A stretch of 64,000 bases of DNA, taken from Taklimakanibacter lacteus (GTDB taxonomy: Bacteria > Pseudomonadota > Alphaproteobacteria > Rhizobiales > Aestuariivirgaceae). Location of the stretch: the NCBI GenBank assembly GCA_003576695.1, contig QOZQ01000009.1, positions 124,001 through 188,000 on the forward strand. Reading direction: 5' to 3'. Positions 50,426 through 59,228 of this stretch are shown piece by piece. The position numbers were made by a program, and so were the translations under genes. The first letter of the stretch is position 1, and the number at the start of each line of letters is the position of its first letter. The notes beneath the pieces are model-generated. The model worked only from the letters and a program-made list of their open reading frames with translations. It did not search any database and was not told the origin of the DNA.

Positions 50426-50803
50426 ATGGCGACGAGCGCCCAGTATCTCGATTTCATCAAGGAGCAATTGGCCGGTTTCGGCCCGGTGACGCTGCGCCGG
50501 ATGTTCAGCGGCGCCGGCGTCTATCGCGACGGCCTGATGTTCGCGCTGATCGCCCGGGACACGCTCTATTTCAAGGCCGATGCTGCCTCGCAGGGCGAGT
50601 TCGAGGCGCTGAGCCTGCCGCCTTTCACCTATGCGGCGAAGGGCCAGAAGAGGGTGATCATGTCCTACTGGCGCGCGCCCGAAGCCTGTCTCGACGACCC
50701 GGAGGAGATGGCGCAATGGGCCAGGAAAGCGTTCGGGGCGGCTTTACGCGCCCAAAAACTCGTCACGGCGGCGAAGCCCCGCAACCGCCGACGAAAACCA
50801 TAG
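50426..50803 (+). CDS. TfoX/Sxy N-terminal domain protein
   Basis: This 125-residue protein matches the TfoX N-terminal domain: LRRMFSGAGVYRDGLMFALI, DTLYFKAD and FTYAAKGQKRVIMSYWRAPE. TfoX/Sxy controls competence in gammaproteobacteria, but stand-alone N-terminal versions are common in alphaproteobacteria and their role is unclear. It lies 4 bases after sufA and may simply be carried by the operon. The tail is basic (KPRNRRRKP). Confidence 0.9.
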   Translation: MATSAQYLDFIKEQLAGFGPVTLRRMFSGAGVYRDGLMFALIARDTLYFKADAASQGEFEALSLPPFTYAAKGQKRVIMSYWRAPEACLDDPEEMAQWARKAFGAALRAQKLVTAAKPRNRRRKP

Positions 50804-50876
50804 TCGGACAGATTGTTGGAAAATTAGCTTTTGTCGGTCAAGAGCTGGCAGGACTTTCCGACCCGCGACATCTGTG

Positions 50877-52172
50877 ATGGGCATGTTTCGCATCCGGCTT
50901 CCCGCCAAATTCGCGACCTACGTCTTCGTATTGGCCGCGCGCGGCATCTATGTGCTGATGCGGCTAGCTGTCGTTCTAGGCTTGCCGTTCGTTCTGGGAC
51001 CTGCCGCCCTTGGGCAGTTCGGGACGTTCTCGGCCCTGGTGGCGACCTTGCCGATGCTCATCGGTCTCGGCGTGTCCCAGCACGTGATCAGACGCCTCGC
51101 CACCACCACGCACGCACCCTCATTCCGTGTTCTGGCCCTTCATACGATGACCGGCTGCGTCGCGGTCATGGTCATCTCCGCCATCTGGATCCGGATCTAT
51201 CCCGATGTGGATGGCCTGACCGGCCTGCTCGTAGCCATGGTCGCCGGCATTGAAGTCATCAGGGCGGCCGCCTATTCGCTATCGATTGCGCGGTCGAGCA
51301 TTATCCGCGCCAATATCGCCTATGTTCTGAGCGTCACCGGACCAAGCCTTGCCGTGGTGGCGGGATTTCTGTTCTTCCAGAACAGGATCAACCTCGCCAT
51401 CGTCATCGCCTGCTGGATCGTCACCAATATCGTGTCGACAGCCATTGCGCTCACCGTGGTTACCGGGGATTTCCGTCGGGCACCGCAGGCGCGGGTGAGA
51501 TGGGAGGCGCTCAAGCGCCGCTATGCCGTCGCCGTAGCCTCATCGCGAAACATCTACCTCAACCAGATCGTCGATGTGGCACGGGTGTATTGCGATCGGA
51601 TCGTGGTGCCGCTCTTCGCCGGCTTTTATCTCGCCGGCATCTATAATTTCTTCGCGTTGGGCGCCAATATGACGGTGATGATCTGTAACGCCACATTCGG
51701 CCAGACCGACCTGCCGCAGATGATGAAGGCTTCGGCGAACCAGGCTTGGGCCGAATTCGACCATATCGTTCGTGTTGGCCTCAAGCGCACCCTCGTCCTG
51801 CCGGTCATCATCATGGCGCCGCTCTTTGCGCTGAAGCCCTTGGCCGAACTGGTGTTGAAGACGACGATCGAGGCCAGCCTGTACTATCCGCTGACCTTCT
51901 GCGCGATGCTCGTCGCCGTCTCCGGATCTGTCGCCGACTATCTGTGGTATGCCGTCTATGCCGCTCACGGCGAGCGCGAGTTGGCGAAGACCGCTTTGCT
52001 GACCGTGCCTTTCGCGCTTGTGGCCGTTGCGCTCGGGACCTGGGCTTTCGGCTTGATCGGCGCTTCTCTGGCGGTGGCTCTGACGAGCGCTATCGTATCA
52101 TCGCTGCGCTGGCGCCGCTTGCGTGATCATCTGGCTGGCAAGACGGCCCGGCTCACGGCGGAGTTCGATTGA
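50877..52172 (+). CDS. Wzx-like polysaccharide flippase
   Basis: This roughly 431-residue protein has about 12 hydrophobic segments and resembles oligosaccharide flippases of the MOP superfamily, which turn lipid-linked sugars across the inner membrane. Charged pore-type residues and the pattern of long paired helices fit (for example RNIYLNQIVDVARVYCDRIVVP). The start could be GTG 50874, ATG 50877 or ATG 50883; no ribosome site decides it. The stop overlaps the glycosyltransferase start by one base. Only these two sugar genes are present, so the polymer is not known. Confidence 0.82.
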   Translation: MGMFRIRLPAKFATYVFVLAARGIYVLMRLAVVLGLPFVLGPAALGQFGTFSALVATLPMLIGLGVSQHVIRRLATTTHAPSFRVLALHTMTGCVAVMVISAIWIRIYPDVDGLTGLLVAMVAGIEVIRAAAYSLSIARSSIIRANIAYVLSVTGPSLAVVAGFLFFQNRINLAIVIACWIVTNIVSTAIALTVVTGDFRRAPQARVRWEALKRRYAVAVASSRNIYLNQIVDVARVYCDRIVVPLFAGFYLAGIYNFFALGANMTVMICNATFGQTDLPQMMKASANQAWAEFDHIVRVGLKRTLVLPVIIMAPLFALKPLAELVLKTTIEASLYYPLTFCAMLVAVSGSVADYLWYAVYAAHGERELAKTALLTVPFALVAVALGTWAFGLIGASLAVALTSAIVSSLRWRRLRDHLAGKTARLTAEFD

Positions 52173-52993
52173 TGGCGGCGGAAGCGGTTGTCCTCATCCC
52201 CGCCTACAATGCGGAAGCGACCTTGGCGGACGCGGTGCTCTCGCTGTTCCCGGCCAAGCACGACTTCGACGTGCTCATTGTCGATGACGGCAGCCGCTTG
52301 CCGGCCGAGAGCGTTGTCAAAGGCAGTTCGGCGCTCGAACCTTACCTGAAGCGGATTCACATACTTCGCCATGAACCGAATAGAGGGCTGATCGCGACGC
52401 TCAATCGTGGAATCGAATGGGCGCTTGAGCGCAAATACCAGTATATCATCCGCATGGATGGTGATGATCTTGCTCGGTCGCAACGGGTCGACAGGCAGAT
52501 CGATTTCATGAACGCTCATCCACAGATCGATGTCGCGGGATCGCAGACCAAGAGATTCAGACATGTGCCGGAGGATCTGGACGAGCGCCGTTTCCCGCTT
52601 GAACAGCCGGACATCCGGCGACGGATGCATTGGTCGGTCGGCTTCTCGCATCCGACCCTCATCATCCGGGCGCCGACTTTCGAGAAAGTCGGTCTCTACG
52701 ATCCGCGCTATTTGCATGCTGAGGATTTCGACTGGACGTGGCGCTGCATGCGCAAGGTGGGGATGGCCAATCTTCCCGATTTTCTGCTGAACTATAGGGT
52801 ATCGCCCAACCAGGTGTCAGCCCGGAACCGGCGCCGGCAGCTTCTCAGCAAAGCGCGCGTGCTCATGCGTGAAGTGCGGCATGGGGAAATCGAGTGCCTG
52901 AAGGGCCTCGCGGCCGCCGCTTTGGTGGCGTTCATGCCCTTTCATGCCAAGCTCGCCTTGCAGCGCCGGTTGAAGAACTGGCTGCCGCATTAG
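52172..52993 (+). CDS. Family 2 glycosyltransferase
   Basis: This 273-residue GT-A enzyme has VVLIPAYNAEATLADAVLS at the N terminus, the nucleotide-sugar motif IVDDGS (about 36-41), the metal-binding region MDGDDLA (about 89-95) and an acceptor-site segment HAEDFDWTWRCMRKVG. It should add one sugar to a lipid-linked or surface glycan. The ATG at 52172 directly overlaps the flippase stop. A strong terminator follows. Confidence 0.92.
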   Translation: MAAEAVVLIPAYNAEATLADAVLSLFPAKHDFDVLIVDDGSRLPAESVVKGSSALEPYLKRIHILRHEPNRGLIATLNRGIEWALERKYQYIIRMDGDDLARSQRVDRQIDFMNAHPQIDVAGSQTKRFRHVPEDLDERRFPLEQPDIRRRMHWSVGFSHPTLIIRAPTFEKVGLYDPRYLHAEDFDWTWRCMRKVGMANLPDFLLNYRVSPNQVSARNRRRQLLSKARVLMREVRHGEIECLKGLAAAALVAFMPFHAKLALQRRLKNWLPH

Positions 52994-53036
52994 AGCGCCG
53001 AGCGTTCAACTGGGATCGCCTCGGCGCTCTATACTT
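52990..53036 (+). terminator. Hairpin terminator after the glycosyltransferase
   Basis: TAGAGCGCCGAG (52990-53001) pairs perfectly with CTCGGCGCTCTA (53019-53030), followed by TACTTTTGTTT. The stem begins within the stop codon region. It may also serve the convergent helicase gene. Confidence 0.8.
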
Positions 53037-53100
53037 TTGTTTGCGTATCGGATTATCCGGAAACCGCCAGCGCTTTCCGATCCGACGCCATAGCGCGTGA

Positions 53101-54558
53101 TCAGGCGCTGCGCACCGGACGTGACAGGAAGGCCGGCATGTTGCCGGAATGGAAGCCGTCGGAATCGGGGACATCGCCGGACGGCGAGGGCCTGCGATCG
53201 CGCGCGGGCTTCTCGCGGCGCTGCTGCGCGCCGCCGTGCGGCTTCTCCGCGCGGGGCTGTCTCTCCTCACGCGGCGGCTTGTCGTCGCGCAGCTGCTTCT
53301 CTTCGCGGGGTTGCCTCTCCTCCCGCGGCGGCCTGGCGGCCGCGGCGGGCTTGTGGCGTTCACCACCGGCCGGCTTGCCACGGCGTCGGCGCGGCTGTTC
53401 CGCCTCATCGCCAGAGGTTTCGGTCTCGGCGGGAGCCGGGCTTCCGTCCACGGCGATGGTCTTGCGGATCAGCTGCTCGATCGCCTTGACATATTTGCTC
53501 TCGGCGTTCGTCGCCAGCATGAAGGCGTGACCTTCGCGACCGGCTCGGCCCGTGCGTCCGACGCGGTGGACATAGTCTTCCGCGTGGATCGGCACGTCGT
53601 AGTTGAACACATGGCTCACTTCCGGAATGTCGAGGCCGCGTGCCGCCACATCGGAGGCGATGAGGAAGGTGATCTCGCCGGCACGGAAGGAGTCGAGGGT
53701 GCGCAAGCGGGCCCGCTGGTCCATATCGCCATGGAGGGCCGCGGCATTGAAGCCGTGGCGCTTGAGGGAGGCTTCGAGGACACCGACCGTCGTCTTGCGG
53801 TTGGCGAAGACGATGGCGTTCTTCACATTCGTCTGCGATTTGAGCAGGCGGCGCAGCGCCTCGCGCTTCAGCTTGGCATCGCTCGGCGCCTTGACCAGCT
53901 TCTGCTCGATCGTCGCGGCCGTGCTCGACGGCGGCGAGACTTCCACCCTGACCGGCGCGTGCAGGAACTGATTGGTGATGCGCTGGATCTCCGGCGGCAT
54001 CGTCGCCGAGAAGAACAGGGTCTGGCGCGTGAAGGGCAGGAGCTTGCAGATGCGCTCGATGTCGGGGATGAAGCCCATGTCGAGCATGCGGTCGGCCTCA
54101 TCGATCACCAGCATCTCGACGCCGGTCAGGAGCAGCCTGCCGCGCTCGAAATGATCGAGCAGGCGGCCCGGCGTGGCGATGACGACATCGGCGCCGCGGT
54201 CGATCTTGGCCGCCTGGTCGTCGAAGGAAACACCGCCGATGAGAAGGGCGACGTTGAGGCGATGCGCCTGGCCGATACGCTCGAAGGCTTCCTGGACCTG
54301 GGCGGCGAGCTCGCGCGTCGGCTCGAGAATGAGCGTGCGCGGGATGCGGGCCCGGGCGCGTCCGGTTTCGAGCAGCGACAGCATCGGCAGCACGAAGGCG
54401 GCGGTCTTGCCGGAGCCTGTCTGGGCGAGGCCCAGCACGTCCTTACGGGCAAGTGCGGGCGGTATGGCGCCGGCCTGGATGGGGGTCGGGGTGACGAAGC
54501 CCGCTTTCTCGACGGCGCCGAGGACCTTAGGGCTTAGACCCAATTCTGAAAACTGCAT
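53101..54558 (-). CDS. DEAD-box RNA helicase (RhlE-like)
   Basis: This 485-residue helicase has the Q motif (FVTPTPIQ), motif I AQTGSGKT (45-52), PTRELAAQ, DEAD, SAT in motif III, ARGLDIPEV and HRVGRTGRAG. After about residue 375 the tail is disordered, highly basic and rich in Arg, Glu, Pro and Lys with repeated PREE/PRAE units. Such tails bind RNA or degradosome partners. It probably helps ribosome assembly or RNA decay and may work with RNase E, but that is inferred. The first codon is at 54558. Confidence 0.95.
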   Translation of the reverse strand: MQFSELGLSPKVLGAVEKAGFVTPTPIQAGAIPPALARKDVLGLAQTGSGKTAAFVLPMLSLLETGRARARIPRTLILEPTRELAAQVQEAFERIGQAHRLNVALLIGGVSFDDQAAKIDRGADVVIATPGRLLDHFERGRLLLTGVEMLVIDEADRMLDMGFIPDIERICKLLPFTRQTLFFSATMPPEIQRITNQFLHAPVRVEVSPPSSTAATIEQKLVKAPSDAKLKREALRRLLKSQTNVKNAIVFANRKTTVGVLEASLKRHGFNAAALHGDMDQRARLRTLDSFRAGEITFLIASDVAARGLDIPEVSHVFNYDVPIHAEDYVHRVGRTGRAGREGHAFMLATNAESKYVKAIEQLIRKTIAVDGSPAPAETETSGDEAEQPRRRRGKPAGGERHKPAAAARPPREERQPREEKQLRDDKPPREERQPRAEKPHGGAQQRREKPARDRRPSPSGDVPDSDGFHSGNMPAFLSRPVRSA

Positions 54559-54917
54559 GGAAAATCAAAAAACCGATCTGGCGAGATTATTGTTGATTGT
54601 GTGTCAAAAGCATCCGGTCGGACTCGCCACAAAGTCGGATGCACGAAATGTGCCTGAAAAATAGGGAGAATCTCGCAAAAGTCAAATGACGCGGGGCTGC
54701 GGCAAATTAACGGCCGCCGGGACAGAAAAATGGGCAGTCTCGCAAGGCTGCCCAAGGTTTGTACGCCAGGGAGGTTACAGACACCAGATTAACTTTACCA
54801 ATAGGTCCAGTATGCCTGATTCTTTGGTTTTGGGCACGTACAAACTGTATCGTTCCACCGTGCCTTGCTAAGGTCGAAATCAGCGGCGAATTTGCCTCCC
54901 AACGACCACAGCAACCT
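54559..54917. other. Control region between the helicase and a secreted-protein gene
   Basis: This 359-base divergent gap is AT-richer than its surroundings and has no gene that I can support. A hairpin with arms GGGCAG (54732-54737) and CTGCCC (54748-54753) is visible. Cold-shock-type long leaders are common for DEAD-box helicase genes, but I see no specific motif. Confidence 0.4.
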
Positions 54918-55577
54918 ATGACCACGCGCATGCCCTACCGCCCGATAATGCTGTCTATCTGTCTGACAGTCCTGACCTTTTGCCAGGCCCAGGCCTTCGA
55001 GCCGCCGGCCTTCCCGCTTAACGACGCACAGCTCAAGGCGCTCGAGGAATATGCCGTGGCGAAGACCGAGAAGGCCTTCGCCGCTGGGCCGGAAGGCCAG
55101 TTTTCCGCGCAGACCGGCTTCACCAGCGCGACCATTGCGGCGCGCGAGGCGCTCAAGGCCTGCGATGAAGGGGTATCGGAGGCGACCAAACGCTGCATTC
55201 TTATCGACCTCAACGGTGCGCGCCTGTCCAATGCCATGCAAATGGTACAGATGCTCCGCGTCGATCCCGGCCTGTTCGAGAAGCCGATGAAGGTTCCCGA
55301 TCTGGTTCTCGACGTGGATGCCTGGCGCGCCCGGGAAGGCTATATCGAGAAGGCCGAGCACAAGGCTTTCGCCATCAGCCTCAAAGGACCCTGGGCACGC
55401 TCTTGGGAAGGCGCCACCGCCGAGGAGGCCGAGAAAGAGGCGCTCGACAGCTGCAACCGCAATGAAGCGGCGCAGAAGGCGCCGTGCTTCATCTTGATGC
55501 GAGAGGGCGCCAGCGTTCCCCTCGAGCAGCTTCAGGCAAATCCCGATCTCTCCGTAGACGGACAAAAGGCTAAGTGA
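54918..55577 (+). CDS. Secreted protein with duplicated Cys-pair domain (DUF4189-like)
   Basis: This 219-residue protein has a signal peptide (about 1-26, ending AQA). Two repeats follow, at about 49-100 and 145-197. Each has an Ala-rich helix with A-x2-EAL-x-x-C and then a strand with C-I/F-L. The cysteine pairs are Cys82/Cys93 and Cys179/Cys190, both 11 residues apart, suggesting one disulfide per repeat. The pattern is reminiscent of DUF4189-type domains, but I am not certain of the family. The start at 54918 is chosen for the signal peptide; there is no strong ribosome site. Function unknown. Confidence 0.72.
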   Translation: MTTRMPYRPIMLSICLTVLTFCQAQAFEPPAFPLNDAQLKALEEYAVAKTEKAFAAGPEGQFSAQTGFTSATIAAREALKACDEGVSEATKRCILIDLNGARLSNAMQMVQMLRVDPGLFEKPMKVPDLVLDVDAWRAREGYIEKAEHKAFAISLKGPWARSWEGATAEEAEKEALDSCNRNEAAQKAPCFILMREGASVPLEQLQANPDLSVDGQKAK

Positions 55578-55745
55578 AGCTGACCTATTTCGTGATTTGA
55601 CCGCCGTGCGCCCCGGGGGCGGAGTTCCCCAACGTCAATAAGCTGCCCAAAGACGCCGCGCCGATCCAGGGAGGGATCGGTGGCCGCGCGACGCGATCAA
55701 CAGCCCTATGTGCCGCCAGAACCTCTTGATCGAGTCGTGCCGACG

Positions 55746-55769
55746 AAGGTCTTTGCCGACAAAGACCTT
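55746..55769. ncRNA. Hairpin of a possible small RNA
   Basis: AAGGTCTTTG (55746-55755) and CAAAGACCTT (55760-55769) form a perfect 10-bp stem with loop CCGA, inside a 332-base gap (55578-55909) that has no supported gene. A second strong hairpin follows 22 bases later. The pair could be the 3' part of a small RNA or two stacked terminators. Confidence 0.3.
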
Positions 55770-55791
55770 GGTGCGAAAGCACGAGCAAGAA

Positions 55792-55821
55792 GGCCCCGTC
55801 CGGTACGCCACCGGCGGGGCC
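55792..55821. terminator. Strong GC-rich hairpin, likely terminator
   Basis: GGCCCCG (55792-55798) pairs with CGGGGCC (55815-55821), and CCGGT with ACCGG inside, with one bulged T and loop ACGCC. It is preceded by GCAAGAA and followed by TGCTTGTT, so it can work in either direction. Confidence 0.65.
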
Positions 55822-55909
55822 TGCTTGTTGAGGATTTCCTAACCACTGCAAGGCCATGACAGGTAACCGAGGTGTGAACGGTCACTTTGGCATTCCGCTT
55901 GCAGAATAG

Positions 55910-57010
55910 ATGCGCACAACGCTGTTAATGGTCCGCCGGGACGCAGACTGTGCCGAAATGGTTAAGGGATGTAGGTTGGTGACGAATATCGAACAACATC
56001 CGTTGGATACAGCGCAATGGTCGACCCCGGGCGCCGGCGGCGGCGATGCGTGCATAGTGACGCGCACCCTGCCTGATCGTCCGCGCTCATTGATCGACAT
56101 GGCTGACCTATTGGCCTTGGGCGCGCTCGCTGTCGGGACGCCGATTGCTTCGATCCTCTCCGACAAGCAGCTTGGCGCGTTGGCGAGCAATCTCACCCGG
56201 TTTCTTCCTCCCGGCTTTCGGCAGGAGGCGAAGCTCGATACCTTTGTTAAGCTTGGTGGGATGTCCCGGGACGAGGCTGTAACCCTTCGCGACCGGCAAC
56301 TCGAACAGCGGCTGACCTCTCTCGTCTTCTTTCTGAAGCAGCTCGGCGGCAGGCCCGCTTACAAAGCGACCGTGGAAGGACAGGAGAATGTTGCGGAAGC
56401 GCTCGCCCACGGTCGAGGTGCCGTAATCTGGATCGCCGATTTCGTGTTCGCCAGCGAAATTACCCGCCAGGCATTCCATTCAGTGGGACATCCTCTTACG
56501 CACATGATCCGCCCGGAGCATGGCCTGTCTTCCACTCGCTTCGGCCTCCGATATCTCAACCCCATTCATGCGAGGGTCGAGATGCCTTATCTGCGCGAAC
56601 GCATCGTCTTCGATCGAAACGATCCCCAGAAAGCGCGTCACCGACTGGAACAGTGTCTGGCCGAGAACGGCCTCATCTCAATTCTGGCCTGCGCCTATGA
56701 GGGACGCAAGCTCGTCTATTGCCCATTTCTGCGCGGGCGGCTTGCGCTGGCGGCAGGTGCTCCGGCTCTCGCCTTCAAGATGCGATGCCCGATCCTGCCG
56801 GTATTTGCGCTGCCGTCGCCGAGGGCACCCAATTTCGTCGTGACTATTGGCAAACCTCTGTCGATGAGCGCCACCGATCGCGACACAGCCCTTCTTCAAG
56901 CCACCAGCGACTTCGTTCAGCGCCTGGCTCCCTATGTGAATGCTTATCCGCATTTGTGGCGCGGCTGGCCTTCTCTTGCCGGCGACAGCGTCATCAGCGA
57001 CACAGCCTAA
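55910..57010 (+). CDS. Lysophospholipid/LpxL-like acyltransferase homologue lacking the catalytic His
   Basis: This protein of up to 366 residues resembles the LpxL/HtrB acyltransferase group: GRGAVIWIADFVFASE (168-183), a segment with MIRPEHGLSSTRFGLRYLNPI, and EGRKLVYCPFLRGRLALAAGAPALAFK. The His of the H-x4-D/E motif is replaced: position 177 is Asp and the acidic residue is displaced by one. It may be inactive, use another chemistry, or belong to a divergent branch. The start is unsure; ATG 55910, ATG 55928, ATG 55958 and GTG 55979 (with AAGGGA upstream) are all possible. No adjacent lipid genes. Confidence 0.7.
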   Translation: MRTTLLMVRRDADCAEMVKGCRLVTNIEQHPLDTAQWSTPGAGGGDACIVTRTLPDRPRSLIDMADLLALGALAVGTPIASILSDKQLGALASNLTRFLPPGFRQEAKLDTFVKLGGMSRDEAVTLRDRQLEQRLTSLVFFLKQLGGRPAYKATVEGQENVAEALAHGRGAVIWIADFVFASEITRQAFHSVGHPLTHMIRPEHGLSSTRFGLRYLNPIHARVEMPYLRERIVFDRNDPQKARHRLEQCLAENGLISILACAYEGRKLVYCPFLRGRLALAAGAPALAFKMRCPILPVFALPSPRAPNFVVTIGKPLSMSATDRDTALLQATSDFVQRLAPYVNAYPHLWRGWPSLAGDSVISDTA

Positions 57011-57016
57011 ATCGCA

Positions 57017-57047
57017 ATCAGGTCAGGTTGCTACGACCCGACCTGAT
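57017..57047 (+). terminator. Possible hairpin terminator
   Basis: ATCAGGTC (57017-57024) pairs with GACCTGAT (57040-57047), with GGT/ACC inside after one mismatch. It begins 7 bases after the acyltransferase-like gene. There is no T-run. The rest of the gap to 57255 holds only a short palindrome, AAGGCCGGCCTT, at 57190-57201. Confidence 0.45.
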
Positions 57048-57255
57048 AGACGTGATCGAAGTCTTGGGGTCAGCGTGTGATCGGACGGAAAGCCGGTACT
57101 CGCTTTTCCCGATCACGCGCCGGAACAGTCGCTCCGCCTGCTGTGCCGACTCTTGCCGGTGTGCACCGAGCCGGAACCCGCAAAGAAAAAAGGCCGGCCT
57201 TATGGCGTGGACGGGCCACACTGCGTGCCAGTGGGGACGGGCACGTCGCGACCGG

Positions 57256-57474
57256 TCAGTAGCGATCGATCGCTTTCTTCGTGTCTTCCCCGCGTGGATC
57301 GGAATTGAGTTCGCTGGAGATCTCGGCGGCTTCGTTGCGCATTTGCAGGATGTGCCATCCGATCCAGAATGCGAGGCCGAGGATCACCAGGAGAACTTCC
57401 GATCCCTGGAAGGGGTAGATGGCGCCGACATCCTTGAGATCGACCGCCCAGCTGGTCATTCCATTGGTTGACAT
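57256..57474 (-). CDS. Small membrane protein downstream of amt
   Basis: This 72-residue protein has one membrane segment (about 24-42, VLLVILGLAFWIGWHIL) and an acidic, polar C-terminal half (MRNEAAEISSELNSDPRGED). It is 19 bases downstream of the ammonium transporter on the same strand, with AGGGA upstream, so it is very likely co-transcribed. amt is usually paired with glnK, which is absent here. It may assist or regulate the transporter; that is speculative and I recognise no named family. Confidence 0.75.
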   Translation of the reverse strand: MSTNGMTSWAVDLKDVGAIYPFQGSEVLLVILGLAFWIGWHILQMRNEAAEISSELNSDPRGEDTKKAIDRY

Positions 57475-57493
57475 GACGTTGTTCCCTTCGTGA

Positions 57494-58888
57494 TTACTTG
57501 ACCATGGCCCTCTCGGCCGCCGCGACTTCACGAATGGCGGCTTCGTAAGCCTGGTTGTTGCTGAAATCGAGGCCTTCGAGCTCGACCTTGGCCGGTACCC
57601 GCAACAGATTCATGCCGTTGAGGATCTTGGCCACGATGTAGATCGGGATGAAGCCCAGCGCGAACATGATCACGGCACCGATGAAGTTGCCCCATGGCGT
57701 GATGGCGGCATAGCCTTCATATGGCGAGGAGGGTTGTCCCCACAGCATGAAGCCCGCGACCACGACGCCAAGGAAGCCGCCATAGCCATGTACCGCCACC
57801 GCACCCACCGCATCGTCGACCTTGAAGCGGTTCTCGACCCAGTAGTGGAGCTTGTAGCAGATGACCGGCACGATGGCGCCGATCAGCATGGCCTGGATCG
57901 GATGATAGAGGTCGTTACCAGCCGAGGCGCCGATGACACCGCATAATCCGCACGAATAGGTCCAGAAGGCATTTCCTTTTGAGATGATGTAGCCCGCCAT
58001 CAGGCCGCCCGACAACGACATCAGGAAGTTGAATGTGATCGCCGACAGCGTGGTTGGCGCCAGATAGATGTTGGTCGCCGTCCACGTCTCGCCGGTTATC
58101 TGGCCCGCAATGGCTGCGGGGCTTATGACGGGAATGTTGCAGGCGGCATAGAAGCCCCAGAAGCCCGTATAGATCAGGAACAGGCCGATCGTGACGAGCC
58201 ACGGATTGTGCGGCGGAATATCGCGCGCCGTTCCATCGGCTCGGAACTTTCCGATCCGCGGTCCAAGCACGATGAGCGTTGCCAGTGCGGCTCCGCCGGC
58301 GATCGCATGAACGACGCCGGAGGCATAGGCGTCATGATAACCGAGCAGCTTCACCATCCAGCCGCCAAAATGCCAGCCCCATGCCGCATCGATGATCCAC
58401 AGGACCGAGCCCACCAGCACCGCTATGATCCAGAAGGCACCTGAGCGCACGCGCTCGATGATCGAGCCCGACACAATCGATGCCGTCGTGATCGAGAAGA
58501 GCAGGAAGGCGGCCCAGAACACGCCGTTCAGGCGATGCCACAGGGCGGCAGTTGCGGCATCGATGCCGCCGTCAGGCGTCGGTCCCGAAAGATGTGTCCC
58601 CATGAGCGGACTCCAGGGAACCGCCTGCGGCGCCGCAGTGAGCCCGCCGGTGAAGCCTGGTCCGTTGGGAAAGGCAAAGTAGATGTACCAGCCGAAAAAG
58701 AAGAAGGTGACGGTGACAAGCGGGATTGCCATCGTGTTCTTCATCAGCGTGTGGAGATGATTGCGCCGGCGCGACGCGCCGACTTCATACATGCAGAAGC
58801 CGACATGTATGAGAAACATGATGACGACTGTCACCCAGTAGTAAAACTCGGTGAACACAGTCGTGACTGCGCTCAGATTGTCGCCCAT
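57494..58888 (-). CDS. amt: Ammonium transporter (Amt family)
   Basis: This 464-residue membrane protein has 11 or more hydrophobic segments and the Amt family signatures, such as HVGFCMYEVGASRRRN near the start, WHFGGWMVKLLGYHDAYASGVVHAIAGGAALA (containing one pore His) and the later AVAVHGYGGFLGVVVAG (containing the other). It conducts ammonium into the cell. The ATG at 58888 has GGAGGGG upstream and gives a normal N terminus; the frame is open a little further upstream. A small membrane-protein gene follows in place of glnK. Confidence 0.95.
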   Translation of the reverse strand: MGDNLSAVTTVFTEFYYWVTVVIMFLIHVGFCMYEVGASRRRNHLHTLMKNTMAIPLVTVTFFFFGWYIYFAFPNGPGFTGGLTAAPQAVPWSPLMGTHLSGPTPDGGIDAATAALWHRLNGVFWAAFLLFSITTASIVSGSIIERVRSGAFWIIAVLVGSVLWIIDAAWGWHFGGWMVKLLGYHDAYASGVVHAIAGGAALATLIVLGPRIGKFRADGTARDIPPHNPWLVTIGLFLIYTGFWGFYAACNIPVISPAAIAGQITGETWTATNIYLAPTTLSAITFNFLMSLSGGLMAGYIISKGNAFWTYSCGLCGVIGASAGNDLYHPIQAMLIGAIVPVICYKLHYWVENRFKVDDAVGAVAVHGYGGFLGVVVAGFMLWGQPSSPYEGYAAITPWGNFIGAVIMFALGFIPIYIVAKILNGMNLLRVPAKVELEGLDFSNNQAYEAAIREVAAAERAMVK

Positions 58889-58963
58889 CTTCGGTCCCCT
58901 CCGGAAGTCTGCATTTTGCCCCCTCGGAAAGACTTCCATGATTCGTTGCTTGCGGGGCAAATT

Positions 58964-58983
58964 TATTTTCCCACAGGAAAATA
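58964..58983. promoter_or_regulatory. Palindrome upstream of amt
   Basis: TATTTTCC-CACA-GGAAAATA is a perfect 8-bp inverted repeat with a 4-base centre, about 80 bases upstream of the amt start in an AT-rich patch. It may be an operator or promoter element. I could not find a convincing sigma54 (-24/-12) site nearby. The remaining gap up to 59228 has no supported gene. Confidence 0.4.
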
Positions 58984-59228
58984 CGCCTCTTGGCCAAAGT
59001 CAAGATGAGACAGGCGGTTTCCCACCGGAGTCATCAGACCCGAGACCCTTTTGGACTGGAATAAATCAAGCAATTACAGGGTGTTATGGGAAATCAGGCG
59101 ATTTCGGAGGGCGAGTCGAGCAGGGGACAATCAGTCTGAACGCCAGCTAAATGCCTCTCTCAGGCTTCATACAGCCGCCAAGGCGCATCCTCCGGCGATC
59201 ATCACATCTCGCCTTGAGGACCCGTGTC

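Noticed and set aside
58889-59050. Sigma54 promoter for amt
   Set aside because: No TGGCAC-N5-TTGC-like element with GG and GC 10 bases apart was found in the right orientation.
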